Shown: positions 25,191 through 34,454, numbered from the stretch's first letter. The stretch is DNA of 64,000 bases from Paraburkholderia sp. Tr-20389 (GCF_017104565.1 NZ_JAAGPD010000002.1:124001-188000); one strand, 5' to 3'. The notes: a model not told the origin generated them from the sequence alone. Translations and numbers: made by a program.

Positions 25191-25910
25191 ATGCGCGATA
25201 ACCTGATTCCCGTCATCGTGGGCCGGAAGTGGCAAATTGCCAACGGGTACCATGCCGTTGAACTTCGCACGACGTCCAGATCGGCACTTCCGCCGTTTAA
25301 CGATGGGGCGTGTATCACTCTCTGTCTGAATAGCGCTGGCGACAAGGAACGAATTTATCCCTTGCTCGGCGTTTCATCCCATTCAGATGGTTATGTGGTT
25401 GGCACCAGATACGAAGCTGAGGGCAGAACGGATAGCCTGCTATCCAGGTTTCCGTTGAATGAACGCGACGAAGTGTTTATTGGTTTTCCAAAGAACCAGC
25501 CCACCATTCTGGACGATCGCGTGAGATCTATCCTGTTTGCTGGCGGGATAGGCGCTGCGTCGATCGCGGGAATCGCGAAGCGGCTTGCCTCCGCGGGTCA
25601 AAGGTTCGAGGTGCACAACTTCGCCCGATCGGCCGATCGTGCAGTTCTTCGAGAAGCGCTTGATGCGCTTCGAGATCACGGCAAGGTCTATCACCATTTC
25701 GGACTGTCCGATGATCTGTTCGCACAGAAGAGTTCCCACGCAATGAGTCCAACTCATGCCAACACACAGATTTACTGCAGCGGCCCTCCTGCTTTCATGG
25801 ATCTCATTGAGCGCCAGGCCCGCGAATGGGTGTATGCAGCGAACGTTCATAAAATTGCGCTTGGCGACCAAACGGCATGTTCGACGGCCGTTCGACCGCG
25901 CGATGACTGA
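25191..25910 (+). CDS. VanB-like flavin reductase without Fe-S domain
   Basis: 239 residues after a strong GGAGGAGA site. It resembles the phthalate dioxygenase reductase/VanB group: FMN motif as RIYPLLG, NAD domain SILFAGGIGAASIAGIAKRL, FEVHNFARSADRAV and the IYCSGPPAFMD block. The usual C-terminal plant-type 2Fe-2S ferredoxin domain (Cys-rich, about 85 residues) is absent; the protein ends soon after. It must pass electrons to a separate carrier or directly to an acceptor. No oxygenase gene is next to it. Confidence 0.75.
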   Translation: MRDNLIPVIVGRKWQIANGYHAVELRTTSRSALPPFNDGACITLCLNSAGDKERIYPLLGVSSHSDGYVVGTRYEAEGRTDSLLSRFPLNERDEVFIGFPKNQPTILDDRVRSILFAGGIGAASIAGIAKRLASAGQRFEVHNFARSADRAVLREALDALRDHGKVYHHFGLSDDLFAQKSSHAMSPTHANTQIYCSGPPAFMDLIERQAREWVYAANVHKIALGDQTACSTAVRPRDD

Positions 25911-26203
25911 GGCGCGCTTTCCATAGCCGATGTGTGATCGATCGTCGGTCTTTCAAACCGTGCGACAAAATCATCCCCGGGGAGACCGCTGTCCAGCATC
26001 AGCACGGCGCCATAATCGAGTTGCCTGCAGTCGCTCAATAGCAAGACCGCGTTCACACGCAACTCATAGCGGGCAGTCAATGGAACATCCTTGTTGAACA
26101 AGGCGTGCATTTTTCTGTATGTCACGAGTCGTCGATGAACCACAGCTTTGAGCAGCACCGAAGCAATCGCATTCAGGTCCGGCAACGTCACGACACACTC
26201 CAC
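25847..26203 (-). CDS. Hypothetical protein
   Basis: 118 residues, MECVVTLPDLNAIASVLLKA at the start and a compact mixed helix/strand pattern (KMHALFNKDVPLTARYELRV, QLDYGAVLMLD). Its last 64 bp overlap the end of the convergent reductase gene, so the C-terminus may be spurious. No family recognised; coding statistics by eye look reasonable. Confidence 0.5.
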   Translation of the reverse strand: MECVVTLPDLNAIASVLLKAVVHRRLVTYRKMHALFNKDVPLTARYELRVNAVLLLSDCRQLDYGAVLMLDSGLPGDDFVARFERPTIDHTSAMESAPQSSRGRTAVEHAVWSPSAIL

Positions 26204-26245
26204 ATCAGCGAGCTTGCAATCACAGACACGACAAGCTACCGATCG

Positions 26246-27010
26246 CTACTTAGCTAAAGAATTCAACAACCTGTTGAGGTTTTGGGGCTGCACATGAATG
26301 ATCCCGCCACGCGGACTGTCGATGTCTGCGATGAGCGCCAGCGACAATGCAACGGTCACCGGCAGGATCGTGATGAGCAGACCTCTGCGCAACTTCCCTT
26401 TCGCCCCATATCCCTGTACTACACATCCAAACAGCGCGATGACGATCATCAGACACCATGTGCCGATCGGAATGCGATTGATCAACGCGGCCTCGGAATA
26501 GTCCTGCGAGTTGAGCACATCGTTCATCCCGGTAACGACGGTGGCAGCAATCGGTGTTGGCGTGGCTCTGGCCATTTGGGCCGCCATTTTCCAAAGCTCA
26601 GCCTGAAGGTCGGCAGTCTTGCTCTCGTTACTCGCGATCTCCTGCGGGTCTCTGGTCCGAAAGTGCGCAAGCCGAAGGCGGGTATATTGGATCAGTGCGG
26701 CCTTCATCTCGCGGCTCAATGGCGTGTCGGCCAGATCCGCCCGTGCGTATTCGGTACCAATTGCGTTAGCCTCGTTTTCCTCGAGGTTCTTGCGCGTGTC
26801 ATAGCGGCTCACAGCCATCGATAAACTAAAACCGATGAGCAGCGCCAGCAACGTCAAAGTTGATGTCTGTACCACGTTGAAGTCGTCCCGCTCATCGGTC
26901 GGGAGGGGCAGCACACGTCTGAGGATAAATGCGCCAAAGGCCACCGCTCCTATAAAAAGCGCTAGCAGGGCGACGAAGAGTATTGCTGGATGGTCGACGA
27001 ACGCTGCCAT
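26246..27010 (-). CDS. DUF4239 bestrophin-like membrane protein
   Basis: 254 residues from the ATG with a GAGGA site. There are two N-terminal membrane helices (ILFVALLALFIGAVAFGAFI; TLTLLALLIGFSLSMAVSRY), a helical cytoplasmic part with RYDTRKNLEENEANAIGTEY, and two C-terminal helices. This is the DUF4239 pattern. Such genes often sit beside arylsulfatase genes in Burkholderia; here only a stump of that neighbour remains. Confidence 0.85.
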   Translation of the reverse strand: MAAFVDHPAILFVALLALFIGAVAFGAFILRRVLPLPTDERDDFNVVQTSTLTLLALLIGFSLSMAVSRYDTRKNLEENEANAIGTEYARADLADTPLSREMKAALIQYTRLRLAHFRTRDPQEIASNESKTADLQAELWKMAAQMARATPTPIAATVVTGMNDVLNSQDYSEAALINRIPIGTWCLMIVIALFGCVVQGYGAKGKLRRGLLITILPVTVALSLALIADIDSPRGGIIHVQPQNLNRLLNSLAK

Positions 27011-27017
27011 ACATTCC

Positions 27018-27236
27018 TCAGCGACGTTGCACCAGGCAGATTGCCTGGCGAGCTGGCGCAGCACCGCGACCCACGTCGTCGCCCACGATCAGCAGGATAT
27101 TGGTTTTTTGCACTTGCTGCGAATCCGTCTGCGCCTGGGCGCTGATCGAGACACTCAACAGGCCGGCTGCAACGAGGACAAAAGGAGCGCGCGTTACGGG
27201 TCTTGCCAGTCCGGCAAGCAAGGTTGGAAGCTGCAT
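27018..27236 (-). pseudogene. Arylsulfatase, truncated after the first catalytic strand
   Basis: Starting at the ATG at 27236 (or 27257) there is a signal peptide (LLAGLARPVTRAPFVLVAAG, cleavage near AQAQ) and then KTNILLIVGDDVG, the opening of the sulfatase domain with the first metal-binding Asp pair. The frame then reads an unrelated tail (RGAAPARQAICLVQRR) and stops. The sulfatase Cys/Ser motif and the rest of the roughly 500-residue protein are missing, and the DUF4239 gene begins 7 bp later. Confidence 0.75.
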
Positions 27237-27582
27237 TCTGGTTCCCCTGAACGACATTCCCAACCGCATGGGATAGACGTGCGATACGACCCGGAACTCG
27301 AACATCGGAAAATAAGCAGCACCGGAGTTGCCCATCGAACAACAAGCTTAGTCACGAAGCGTTTAACTGCACATTGGACTTTGGTCCAATTGTCTGCTCC
27401 CGGCTTCAGGATGCGACCGTTTTCACGAGCACTCCTGCGAGGCAATACGAGCGCGGCAAATGCTACCGATCCATGAAACTTCCAGGAAGCACGACGAACA
27501 GAATTGCCGGTTGAGCAACGAAATCTTCCATACATAACTCGTGTTTGATCTTGCCTGTCAGCGTGCTCATGATGCGATCCAG
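27237..27582. other. Gap upstream of the sulfatase stump
   Basis: About 345 bp with no supported gene; probably the former sulfatase promoter and the 3' flank of the alkylsulfatase operon. Confidence 0.3.
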
Positions 27583-28110
27583 TCACCCTGCTTCCGCTAT
27601 GACAACTTCAGCGCGAAGGAACATTTTCACAAGCGCCGTTTTCGACGGTTCGGGGGCGTCGACATAGGCAAGCAAATCGCGCAATGCGATCCCAGCGTTC
27701 AGACGCCCGTTGAGCCACGCGCGCAGCCCCGCCTCCGACGTGACAAGGATATTGCTACGCTGTGTCGGGTCGTCGCTCGTAACGTCGGGTATCTCCGGAA
27801 CGATGTCGGGATCGAAGCCTTCGGTGGTCGCATGGAAAAAGCCCCACGTATCGTTCTCGATGAGGAACACGTAGAAGTCAGGTAGCGCAAGTAGTTCGTT
27901 CTCGCTATGTGCGCCTTCTATACGCGCCTGCAGCAGATTCAGCGACTCCACCGACGACATCCGCATCCGCGCGGAAGAAAGCGCGCCCTCTGCGACGTCG
28001 AGGGGCTCGACCAGACCCGCCTCGATCGCCTTTCGGGTTGCGAGAGCCACGCTGAGCGCAAGCGGATGGCCGACGCCAAACTCAATCTTGAAGTTGCATA
28101 TGGCGCACAT
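27583..28110 (-). CDS. Hypothetical protein partnered with alkylsulfatase
   Basis: 175 residues. It begins MCAICNFKIEFGVGHPLALS, with two close cysteines, has a helical middle and a hydrophobic YVFLIENDTWGFF strand, and ends in a helical segment. It starts 9 bp after the alkylsulfatase stop on the same strand, so it is likely co-expressed with it. No known domain is recognised; the Cys-x-x-Cys pair might bind metal. Confidence 0.7.
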   Translation of the reverse strand: MCAICNFKIEFGVGHPLALSVALATRKAIEAGLVEPLDVAEGALSSARMRMSSVESLNLLQARIEGAHSENELLALPDFYVFLIENDTWGFFHATTEGFDPDIVPEIPDVTSDDPTQRSNILVTSEAGLRAWLNGRLNAGIALRDLLAYVDAPEPSKTALVKMFLRAEVVIAEAG

Positions 28111-28119
28111 GGCAGCCCC

Positions 28120-30171
28120 TCACGGCGTAACGATGTTGAACCAGAAATCGAAGTTGTCGAGCCACGTGAGAAACTCGCCGAGCTTCTGACTGTTGCCGTC
28201 CACCTTGGCCGTGCCGGACATGATGAGCTTTTGCATGTTGGTCGTGCCGAGCATGATGTTGTTCAGGTCTTCGCGCGTCATCGTGACCGACGCATCGACG
28301 GAATTTGACGTTTGACCCCTGGAGTAGTGCAGCGCGCTGTTTTCCACACCTAGCACGTAAGTCTCCTTGGTGTCCGTCAGCGAAAGATTGAGTGCCACCG
28401 TTTTGCCGGCCGCTCGCTCGCCATTGAGCCGGATGCCGAGAAAGTCGAGAAACATATCGAGCGGCATTGCGCGAATCGTGTCGGGGCTTTGAGGCGCCGG
28501 CGCGGGCAGCTTTTTCACACCGTTGCGCAACTCCATCGCACCAGTGAGGTAAAAGTTGCGCCATGACGCCGACTCGGCCTGGTAGCCGAGCTGCTCGTAG
28601 GCGTCCGCCAGCAACTGCTTCGCCGCGACGTTTTGCGGATCCGCGAAGACCACATGGTTCACAACCTCTGCCACCCAACGGTAATCGCCCTTGTCATACG
28701 AAGCGTGCGCCTTGCGCAGGACGGTGGCCGCTCCACCCATGAATTCGACGTAATGCTTGCCGTTTTCCGTAGGCGGCAAGCGGTGCAGGTTGGCGGGAAC
28801 GCCGTCGAAGAAGCCGAGACGCAGGTTGTACTGCGCGACAGCATCGTGATAGACCGTGCCGTAGTAGCTACGGCAATACCAGTGCTTCGCAAGGCTGTCC
28901 GGCAGGCGGATGACTTCGCCGATTTCCAGCGGCGTCATGCCCATATTCGACATTCGCAACGTCTGGTCATGCAGATAGCGGAACATGTCGCGCTGCGCGC
29001 GCAGGAACGGAACGATCCGGTCGTTGCCCCACGTCGGCCAGTAGTGCGAGGCGAAAAGTACCTGAGCGTCACCGCCGAACATATCGAGGGCGGTTTGCAG
29101 ATACTTGGACCAGAGCAGACCGTCGCGCACCTTTGCGCCGCGAAGCGTGTACAGATTGTGAAGCGTGTGCGTCGCGTCTTCAGCCGCGCAGAATGCCTTG
29201 TACTTCGGCAGGTAGAACATGAATTCAGACGGAGCCTCTGATTCCGGCGCCATTAAAATCACAAGTTCGACGCCGTCCAGAGTCATTTTCTGCCCTGTCT
29301 TTTCGGCGAACATCGATGGAAACGCCAAGGTAATGGTGCCCACGGATGTTGTCTTGCCAAGCCCTCCGTCGACGATTCCCGTCGGGCTGCGCGGCAACAG
29401 CGAACCGTACATGTAGCTGGCTCTACGGCCCATTGCGTTGCCCGCAATGACGTTCTCGCCCACGGCCGCTTCAGTAAAGCCGGTCGGCGCCACGATCTTC
29501 ACTTTCCCGGACTGCAGGTCCTGGTCGCTCACCAGTCCGCGGACACCGCCGTAATGATCGACGTGGCTGTGCGTATAGATGATGTGCGTAATAGGTTTGT
29601 CGCCCAGGTGCGGGATGACGAGTTGCTTCCAGACGGTCGATGCGACCTCCGTCGTGATGAACGGATCGACGACGATATAGCCCTTGTCGCCTCGAATGAT
29701 GCTCATCACGGACAGGTCATAGCCGCGCACTTGCCAGATGCCGTCGACTACTGTGTATAGCCCGTGGTTCATGTTGAGCTTGGCATTACGCCAGAGACTC
29801 GGATTGACGGTCGGCGGCGCGTTGTTCTCCGGCCCTCCGCTCACGAAGCCAAACTGCTGGAGATTCCATGCGGGCACATCGCCTTGCCCCTTGATGATGA
29901 CGGGTTCGGGAAGCGTGGCGACCAGCCCGCGCTTCGCGTCTTCGAAGTCCTGGGTATCGGCGAAGCTGAGGTAGTCCGCGTACTGCTGGTTCAATGACAG
30001 CGTCGCGCGCGTCGCCGGTTTCGATCCCGCTCCCGTGGAGCCGGGCTCCGCCGTTTGCGCAATCGCCTCGCTGACCACACCCGAGAACCCCGTCGCCATG
30101 CCTGCCACGGCCACGTTTTTCAGGAACGTCCTGCGTCCTTCGCCCTTTGCTCCGTCATCCGATCGACTCAT
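28120..30171 (-). CDS. SdsA1-like alkylsulfatase (metallo-beta-lactamase fold)
   Basis: 683 residues, typical length. A twin-arginine-type N-terminus (GRRTFLKNVAVAGMA) targets the periplasm. The MBL metal motif THSHVDHYGG is intact, with further ligands expected in EFMFYLPKYKAFCAAEDATH and FASHYWPTWG. A dimerisation region and a C-terminal SCP2-like domain (LGIRLNGERAAGKTVALNLS) complete the family layout. It hydrolyses primary alkyl sulfates such as dodecyl sulfate to alcohol and sulfate. It lies just downstream, on the same strand, of a two-component system that may regulate it. Confidence 0.94.
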   Translation of the reverse strand: MSRSDDGAKGEGRRTFLKNVAVAGMATGFSGVVSEAIAQTAEPGSTGAGSKPATRATLSLNQQYADYLSFADTQDFEDAKRGLVATLPEPVIIKGQGDVPAWNLQQFGFVSGGPENNAPPTVNPSLWRNAKLNMNHGLYTVVDGIWQVRGYDLSVMSIIRGDKGYIVVDPFITTEVASTVWKQLVIPHLGDKPITHIIYTHSHVDHYGGVRGLVSDQDLQSGKVKIVAPTGFTEAAVGENVIAGNAMGRRASYMYGSLLPRSPTGIVDGGLGKTTSVGTITLAFPSMFAEKTGQKMTLDGVELVILMAPESEAPSEFMFYLPKYKAFCAAEDATHTLHNLYTLRGAKVRDGLLWSKYLQTALDMFGGDAQVLFASHYWPTWGNDRIVPFLRAQRDMFRYLHDQTLRMSNMGMTPLEIGEVIRLPDSLAKHWYCRSYYGTVYHDAVAQYNLRLGFFDGVPANLHRLPPTENGKHYVEFMGGAATVLRKAHASYDKGDYRWVAEVVNHVVFADPQNVAAKQLLADAYEQLGYQAESASWRNFYLTGAMELRNGVKKLPAPAPQSPDTIRAMPLDMFLDFLGIRLNGERAAGKTVALNLSLTDTKETYVLGVENSALHYSRGQTSNSVDASVTMTREDLNNIMLGTTNMQKLIMSGTAKVDGNSQKLGEFLTWLDNFDFWFNIVTP

Positions 30172-30236
30172 AGCCTTCTCTCCGGTTCTTTGAACGGTGC
30201 CCGTCCTGCACGCTTATGCGGCAGGCGGGCGGCGAT

Positions 30237-30608
30237 TCAAGGGATTTTCCCCGTTGCCGCATCGACTGCCTCAAGCAGTTCCTTGCCAAGAAACGGCTTG
30301 TTCAGCAGGATGTACTTTTGGACGCGCGACAACTCATGCCGCGTCGACGGACCGTCGAATGCCGTGATGAAAACGACGGGCGGACGCGGGTCGGGCAGCG
30401 CCGCATAGAACTCAGGTCCCGATCGTCCGGGTAACTGGACGTCGACGACCAGACAGTGAGCGGATGAAGCATGCATCGGCAGATCCGGGCCGTCGGCGCT
30501 CCCGTACGTCCGTGTACCGAAACCCGATAACGTCAGGAGGCGCTCGATCGCGCGTCGCAGGCCGGTATCGTCTTCGAGTATCACGATCAGGGGCGGTGTC
30601 GCATCCAT
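30237..30608 (-). CDS. Single-domain response regulator
   Basis: 123 residues from the ATG before DATPPLIVILED. Acidic pair in ILEDDTG, phospho-acceptor in CLVVDVQLPGRSG, switch residue in VVFITAF, Lys in YILLNKPFLG. No output domain. It lies about 158 bp after the histidine kinase gene and 65 bp before the alkylsulfatase gene on the same strand, so it may be an extra phosphate acceptor for that kinase. Confidence 0.88.
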   Translation of the reverse strand: MDATPPLIVILEDDTGLRRAIERLLTLSGFGTRTYGSADGPDLPMHASSAHCLVVDVQLPGRSGPEFYAALPDPRPPVVFITAFDGPSTRHELSRVQKYILLNKPFLGKELLEAVDAATGKIP

Positions 30609-30766
30609 ACATCGAACACGTTGTCGTTGCACCGATTCTTGTACATGTCGACGTTGCGAGATATAGGGACTTGGGGCAACGCGATTGCCCCTTGGGGCAA
30701 TTCATCGCCGGTTACTGTTTCGCCGCTGACGGGTGCCGGCTGACGTGTGTCGAGCAGCACGCGATA

Positions 30767-32737
30767 TCAGATCGCGTGTCCCTGGTCGGCGCGATGAGTG
30801 GCCGGTCTGACCATCGCATACGCGCGAGATGCGTCGCCTGGTCCTGCATTTGGCAAGCTCGTTGCGATCCCGCTTTCGCATGAAGCGTCAGCGAACCTCG
30901 GCAGCCATACCGTGAACAGCGCGCCTCCGCCCTGCCTTGAAGCAGCCTCGATGTCTCCGCCGTGTGCATCGACTATTGAACGAACGATCGCAAGTCCAAG
31001 CCCCATGCCGTTCGGTTTGCTGGTGTAGAAAGGCTCGAACAGCCGACGGACGTCGTCCGCATCGATGCCCGCGCCGCGATCTGCAACGGAAAGCTCCGCG
31101 CGTTCGTCCACTGCACCAATCGCGATGCTCAAGATGCGTTGTTCTGGTTCAATAAGGTTCATTGCATCCATCGCATTGACCGCGAGATTCAACACGATCT
31201 GTTGAAGCTGAACCTCGTCGCCGAGCACCATCGTACCTTTTGGATCGAGTGTCATCTCCACGCGAATGCGACGGCGCCGCGCTTCGGGTCGAATCAGCAC
31301 GAGCGCGCTGTCGACTACGGCGTTGAGCGATAGCGGGCGAGACCCCGCACTCTGCTTCTGAAGCAGGGCGCGCAACCGCTTGACGACGTCGTTGGCGCGC
31401 AATGCATCCCGGCGTACGTCGGCGAGTATGGCTTGCAACTCGTCTACATCGACGGTCGAAGCGCGCACGAGAAGATCCGCGGCGTCGGCATTGCTCAATA
31501 TCGCGCCAAGAGGCTGGCCGACCTCATGGGCAATCGATGCACTTAGCTCGCCCACTGTCGAGATACGCGCGGCGCGAGCCAGTTCAGCGCTGCGCGCGCT
31601 CGACTCCGCCTCAGCGCGGCGGCGCCGGCGCCGCTGCATCAGCAACGCGGCAATCGTCAGGGACTGTGCCAGCAGCACGCCCGCCGACAGCAGAACCGTC
31701 GAGCGATACTCGCGATAGATGGAAGGCGGCTGCGCAACAAGGCTACAGTCTTCGGCCAGACGCGCCGTGTCGAGCCCGAAACGCTCCGCCTCGCTTGCGT
31801 TGACCACGCAGCGGGCCGGCAGCGCAGGCAGGCCGATGGCGCCTGTGCTGCGCCCTTCCAGCACAGAGAGCGCAGCACGCCCCGTTCGGCGGCCATTCTC
31901 CGCCAGATCGTAGACGGCGCCTGCCGTCAGCCCGTATTGCAGATACACGGCGTACCAGCCGTAGACGGGTGCCGCCGACGCCTTGGTAATCGAAGGGACA
32001 ACCTCATATGGAAAGTAGCGATGCCCGTCCCGATCGCGATACATCGTCGTATAAACAACGGCCGTTTTCGTGTCGAGCGCCGATAGCCGTCGTTTCAGTT
32101 CGTCGATCGGTAGACCCTCCCATGCTTCTGACGACTGCCAGCGTGCGCGGTCGTGGCGCGCAGCTTCGATGACGAGGCTCGTAAACCGCCGATCGACGTC
32201 CGCGATCCCGCCGACGACGATCAGCCGGTTTGCATCCGGCTGGAGCAGCGCCGCGAGCGACAGCGTTTCACCGGCATCGATTCGATACGGAATAACGGAG
32301 AAACCGTCGGGCAGCGTACGCGAACGCAGCCAGTCCTCCGGCACACTCGATAACAGGACAGGCGTCGTCGACCAGATCAGTGAGTGGAACTTCAGCGCAA
32401 AATCAGCGGCAGGGTTGGCGATCACGATCACAAGATCGATGTGCTGACCGCGATATTTCTTCTCCAGCAATGCGAGGTATTCGTTCGACAGGTCCTGACC
32501 GTCGAAGCGGAAACCGTCGAGCGCTTCCAGGTAGACTTCCACATCTTTTGACGGCGACGCTTCGAGTGTCTCGCGCACTGCCTGGATCTGAACCAGCGCC
32601 GCCGGCTGCACGGGATCGGCACCCGTCAGCAATACGACCTTCGCGACATCCCCGGCGCACGCAGGCACGATGACGGCAAGACCAACCAAAAAAATGGCGA
32701 CCCGTGCCCAGAAGCGCAAGAGAACATGTCCTCGCAT
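30767..32737 (-). CDS. Sensor histidine kinase with ABC-substrate-binding-like periplasmic domain
   Basis: About 656 residues from the ATG that overlaps the stop of the upstream regulator (TGATG); the longer frame is a read-through of that gene. An N-terminal signal/anchor (FWARVAIFLVGLAVIVPACA) is followed by a periplasmic region of about 320 residues resembling uncharacterised ABC binding proteins (VVLLTGADPVQPAALVQIQA; VVYTTMYRDRDGHRYFPYEV), one membrane helix near residue 350, then HisKA (SASIAHEVGQPLGAILSNAD) and HATPase (NLAVNAMDAM, DRGAGID, GMGLGLAIV). It should sense a small ligand in the periplasm and phosphorylate the FixJ-like partner. Confidence 0.9.
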   Translation of the reverse strand: MRGHVLLRFWARVAIFLVGLAVIVPACAGDVAKVVLLTGADPVQPAALVQIQAVRETLEASPSKDVEVYLEALDGFRFDGQDLSNEYLALLEKKYRGQHIDLVIVIANPAADFALKFHSLIWSTTPVLLSSVPEDWLRSRTLPDGFSVIPYRIDAGETLSLAALLQPDANRLIVVGGIADVDRRFTSLVIEAARHDRARWQSSEAWEGLPIDELKRRLSALDTKTAVVYTTMYRDRDGHRYFPYEVVPSITKASAAPVYGWYAVYLQYGLTAGAVYDLAENGRRTGRAALSVLEGRSTGAIGLPALPARCVVNASEAERFGLDTARLAEDCSLVAQPPSIYREYRSTVLLSAGVLLAQSLTIAALLMQRRRRRRAEAESSARSAELARAARISTVGELSASIAHEVGQPLGAILSNADAADLLVRASTVDVDELQAILADVRRDALRANDVVKRLRALLQKQSAGSRPLSLNAVVDSALVLIRPEARRRRIRVEMTLDPKGTMVLGDEVQLQQIVLNLAVNAMDAMNLIEPEQRILSIAIGAVDERAELSVADRGAGIDADDVRRLFEPFYTSKPNGMGLGLAIVRSIVDAHGGDIEAASRQGGGALFTVWLPRFADASCESGIATSLPNAGPGDASRAYAMVRPATHRADQGHAI

Positions 32738-33336
32738 CAGATCAGACGCAGATGTTCGGCCTTCAGAATCAGTTGTGGGAACGACGTGGCACCCAGCTTC
32801 TTCATCAGCTCGGCACGGCAGCTCTTTATCGTTCTTTCGCTCAGGCCAAGTTCTACGGCGATCTGCTTCGTGCGCCGTCCGATCGCGACCCGTTGCAGGA
32901 CCATCTGCTCTCTGTCCTCCAGGCAGACGCTCTGCGTCATCGGCGGCGACTCCACAGCGTTCCGGGTACAAAGCGCGCGCTGAAGCGCCGTTAGCAGCGC
33001 CTTGGCCTCGAATGGTTTTTCCAGAAAGTCCACCGCGCCCGCTTTCATCGCCTGCACCGCTCTTGTGACGTCGCCGAACGCGCTCATGAAGATGACGGGC
33101 AACGCGCGTGCTCGCCGATTGAGGGCGCCCTGTAACGCAAGCCCATCGGGGCCGCCCAGTTCGAGATCGATCAGGATGGCGCCCGCCTGATCCTCAGGAT
33201 CGGCAACGAGAAACTCACCTGCTGACTGGTAGCAATTCACCGAATAACCGGCTGCCTGGAGAAGGCGTGTGAGCGCAGAACGCATAGAAGGATCGTCATC
33301 GATGACATGAACAACGGTCTTCCCGGTTTCGGTCAT
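32737..33336 (-). CDS. FixJ-type response regulator (receiver plus LuxR HTH)
   Basis: 199 residues. Receiver: VIDDDPSMRSAL, phospho-acceptor in ILIDLELGGPDG, switch Ser in IFMSAFGD, Lys in DFLEKPFEAK. C-terminal LuxR-type helix-turn-helix: LEDREQMVLQRVAIGRRTKQ, IAVELGLSERTIKSCRAELM. It is the DNA-binding partner of the overlapping kinase. Target genes are not shown by the sequence, but the downstream alkylsulfatase on the same strand is the obvious candidate. Confidence 0.93.
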   Translation of the reverse strand: MTETGKTVVHVIDDDPSMRSALTRLLQAAGYSVNCYQSAGEFLVADPEDQAGAILIDLELGGPDGLALQGALNRRARALPVIFMSAFGDVTRAVQAMKAGAVDFLEKPFEAKALLTALQRALCTRNAVESPPMTQSVCLEDREQMVLQRVAIGRRTKQIAVELGLSERTIKSCRAELMKKLGATSFPQLILKAEHLRLI

Positions 33337-33799
33337 AGCGCGCTCCGTTCAGGCGTAATCCGGCATTCTGCGATTCAGAACCATTCTTGTTATAGCAATT
33401 TTTTAGATGAGTTGTCCTTCATTATTTTCGTGACTGTCGTGCGATACGCAATGATTCCGGCATGCGTATCGAAACGCGAAACGTCGACGATCATCGGAAA
33501 AACTTGCAGCACGTCCGGGTTCATGCTGCCCGAATGCATCTTGCCCGGCATTCAAACAGGCATGTCCAACGCATGAACAGCACGATTCTCAAGGGCTACG
33601 CTCGTATCTGCAGCTTGAGAAGACCAGCGAGTCAAAGAAGCCACGGCTTAACCCGGTCCGACGGCCAACGCACCAAATCGACCCAACTCGGATGGTCACG
33701 CAGTAAGGCATCCAATGGCAGCTAACAGACTGGTGCGGTCCTCCGAGTCGGACTCTCCGCGACACCGATTCGATCTACTGGCTCACCCAGCGAGAACAC
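33337..33799. other. Gap without recognised genes
   Basis: About 463 bp holding the promoter of the minus-strand two-component operon at its left edge. Short frames on the plus strand have no recognisable content. Confidence 0.3.
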
Positions 33800-34282
33800 C
33801 TACTCGATCGGCACGTTGAGCGTTATCTTCACGCGCTCCATCGCAACGAAGGTGCGAAAGCTCTTGACGTTCCCTTCAGCGAAAAACAGCGAGCGGGTCA
33901 AAGCCGTGTACTCGGCCATATCCCGACAGCAAAGAATCAGAATGAAGTCCACGTCGCCGGTCACGTAGTAGCACTGCTGAACCTGCTCGCACGCTTCGAA
34001 TCTCGCTCGCATCTCATCCAGTAGCTCGATGGCTTCGTTCTCGGCAGACACGTGCGCAATGACTGTGATCCTTGCCCCTAAAGCGTCGGGATTCAGGACA
34101 CTGCGATCGGACGCAATCACGCCGGTACTCCGCAAGCGTTGTAGACGTCGCGCGACCGAGGGCACCGAGAGATTGATCTGCTGGCCGATCTCACGGTGTG
34201 GCGTCTGATTGTTCCGCTGCACGATCTCCAGAATCTTCAGATCGAAGTCATCCAGTTCGAAATTGGGTCGCCGCGTAGCCAT
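33800..34282 (-). CDS. Lrp/AsnC-family transcriptional regulator
   Basis: 160 residues. N-terminal HTH (LDDFDLKILEIVQRNNQTPH, then QQINLSVPSVARRLQRLRST) and a C-terminal RAM ligand-binding domain (GARITVIAHVSAENEA; CYYVTGDVDFILILCCRDMA). It is divergent from the amino-acid importer operon across 172 bp, the standard place for an amino-acid-responsive Lrp-type controller of a catabolic operon. It probably binds the transported or degraded amino acid. Confidence 0.95.
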   Translation of the reverse strand: MATRRPNFELDDFDLKILEIVQRNNQTPHREIGQQINLSVPSVARRLQRLRSTGVIASDRSVLNPDALGARITVIAHVSAENEAIELLDEMRARFEACEQVQQCYYVTGDVDFILILCCRDMAEYTALTRSLFFAEGNVKSFRTFVAMERVKITLNVPIE

Positions 34283-34454
34283 GAGAAATTTTCTCGTTTG
34301 AGTATCGATAATAGATAACTTTTAAATTCAATGCCGAAATAAACTTTCTTCAACAAGCGTTATATCACGCCGGTCAGGTCAAGACAGACCTCTTTCCAAT
34401 TTCAAGGTGATACAGCAGCGCTTGCTTTTCCACGCGACACACATGGAGTCCAGC
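34283..34454. promoter_or_regulatory. Divergent promoter region, Lrp gene / importer operon
   Basis: 172 bp, AT-rich between 34285 and 34350, between two divergent starts. AT-rich sequences of this kind are usual Lrp-family sites; no exact operator is called. Confidence 0.5.

Noticed and set aside
32738-32971. N-terminal extension of the sensor kinase
   Set aside because: It lies inside the FixJ-type regulator gene in another frame; the overlap TGATG gives a natural start.
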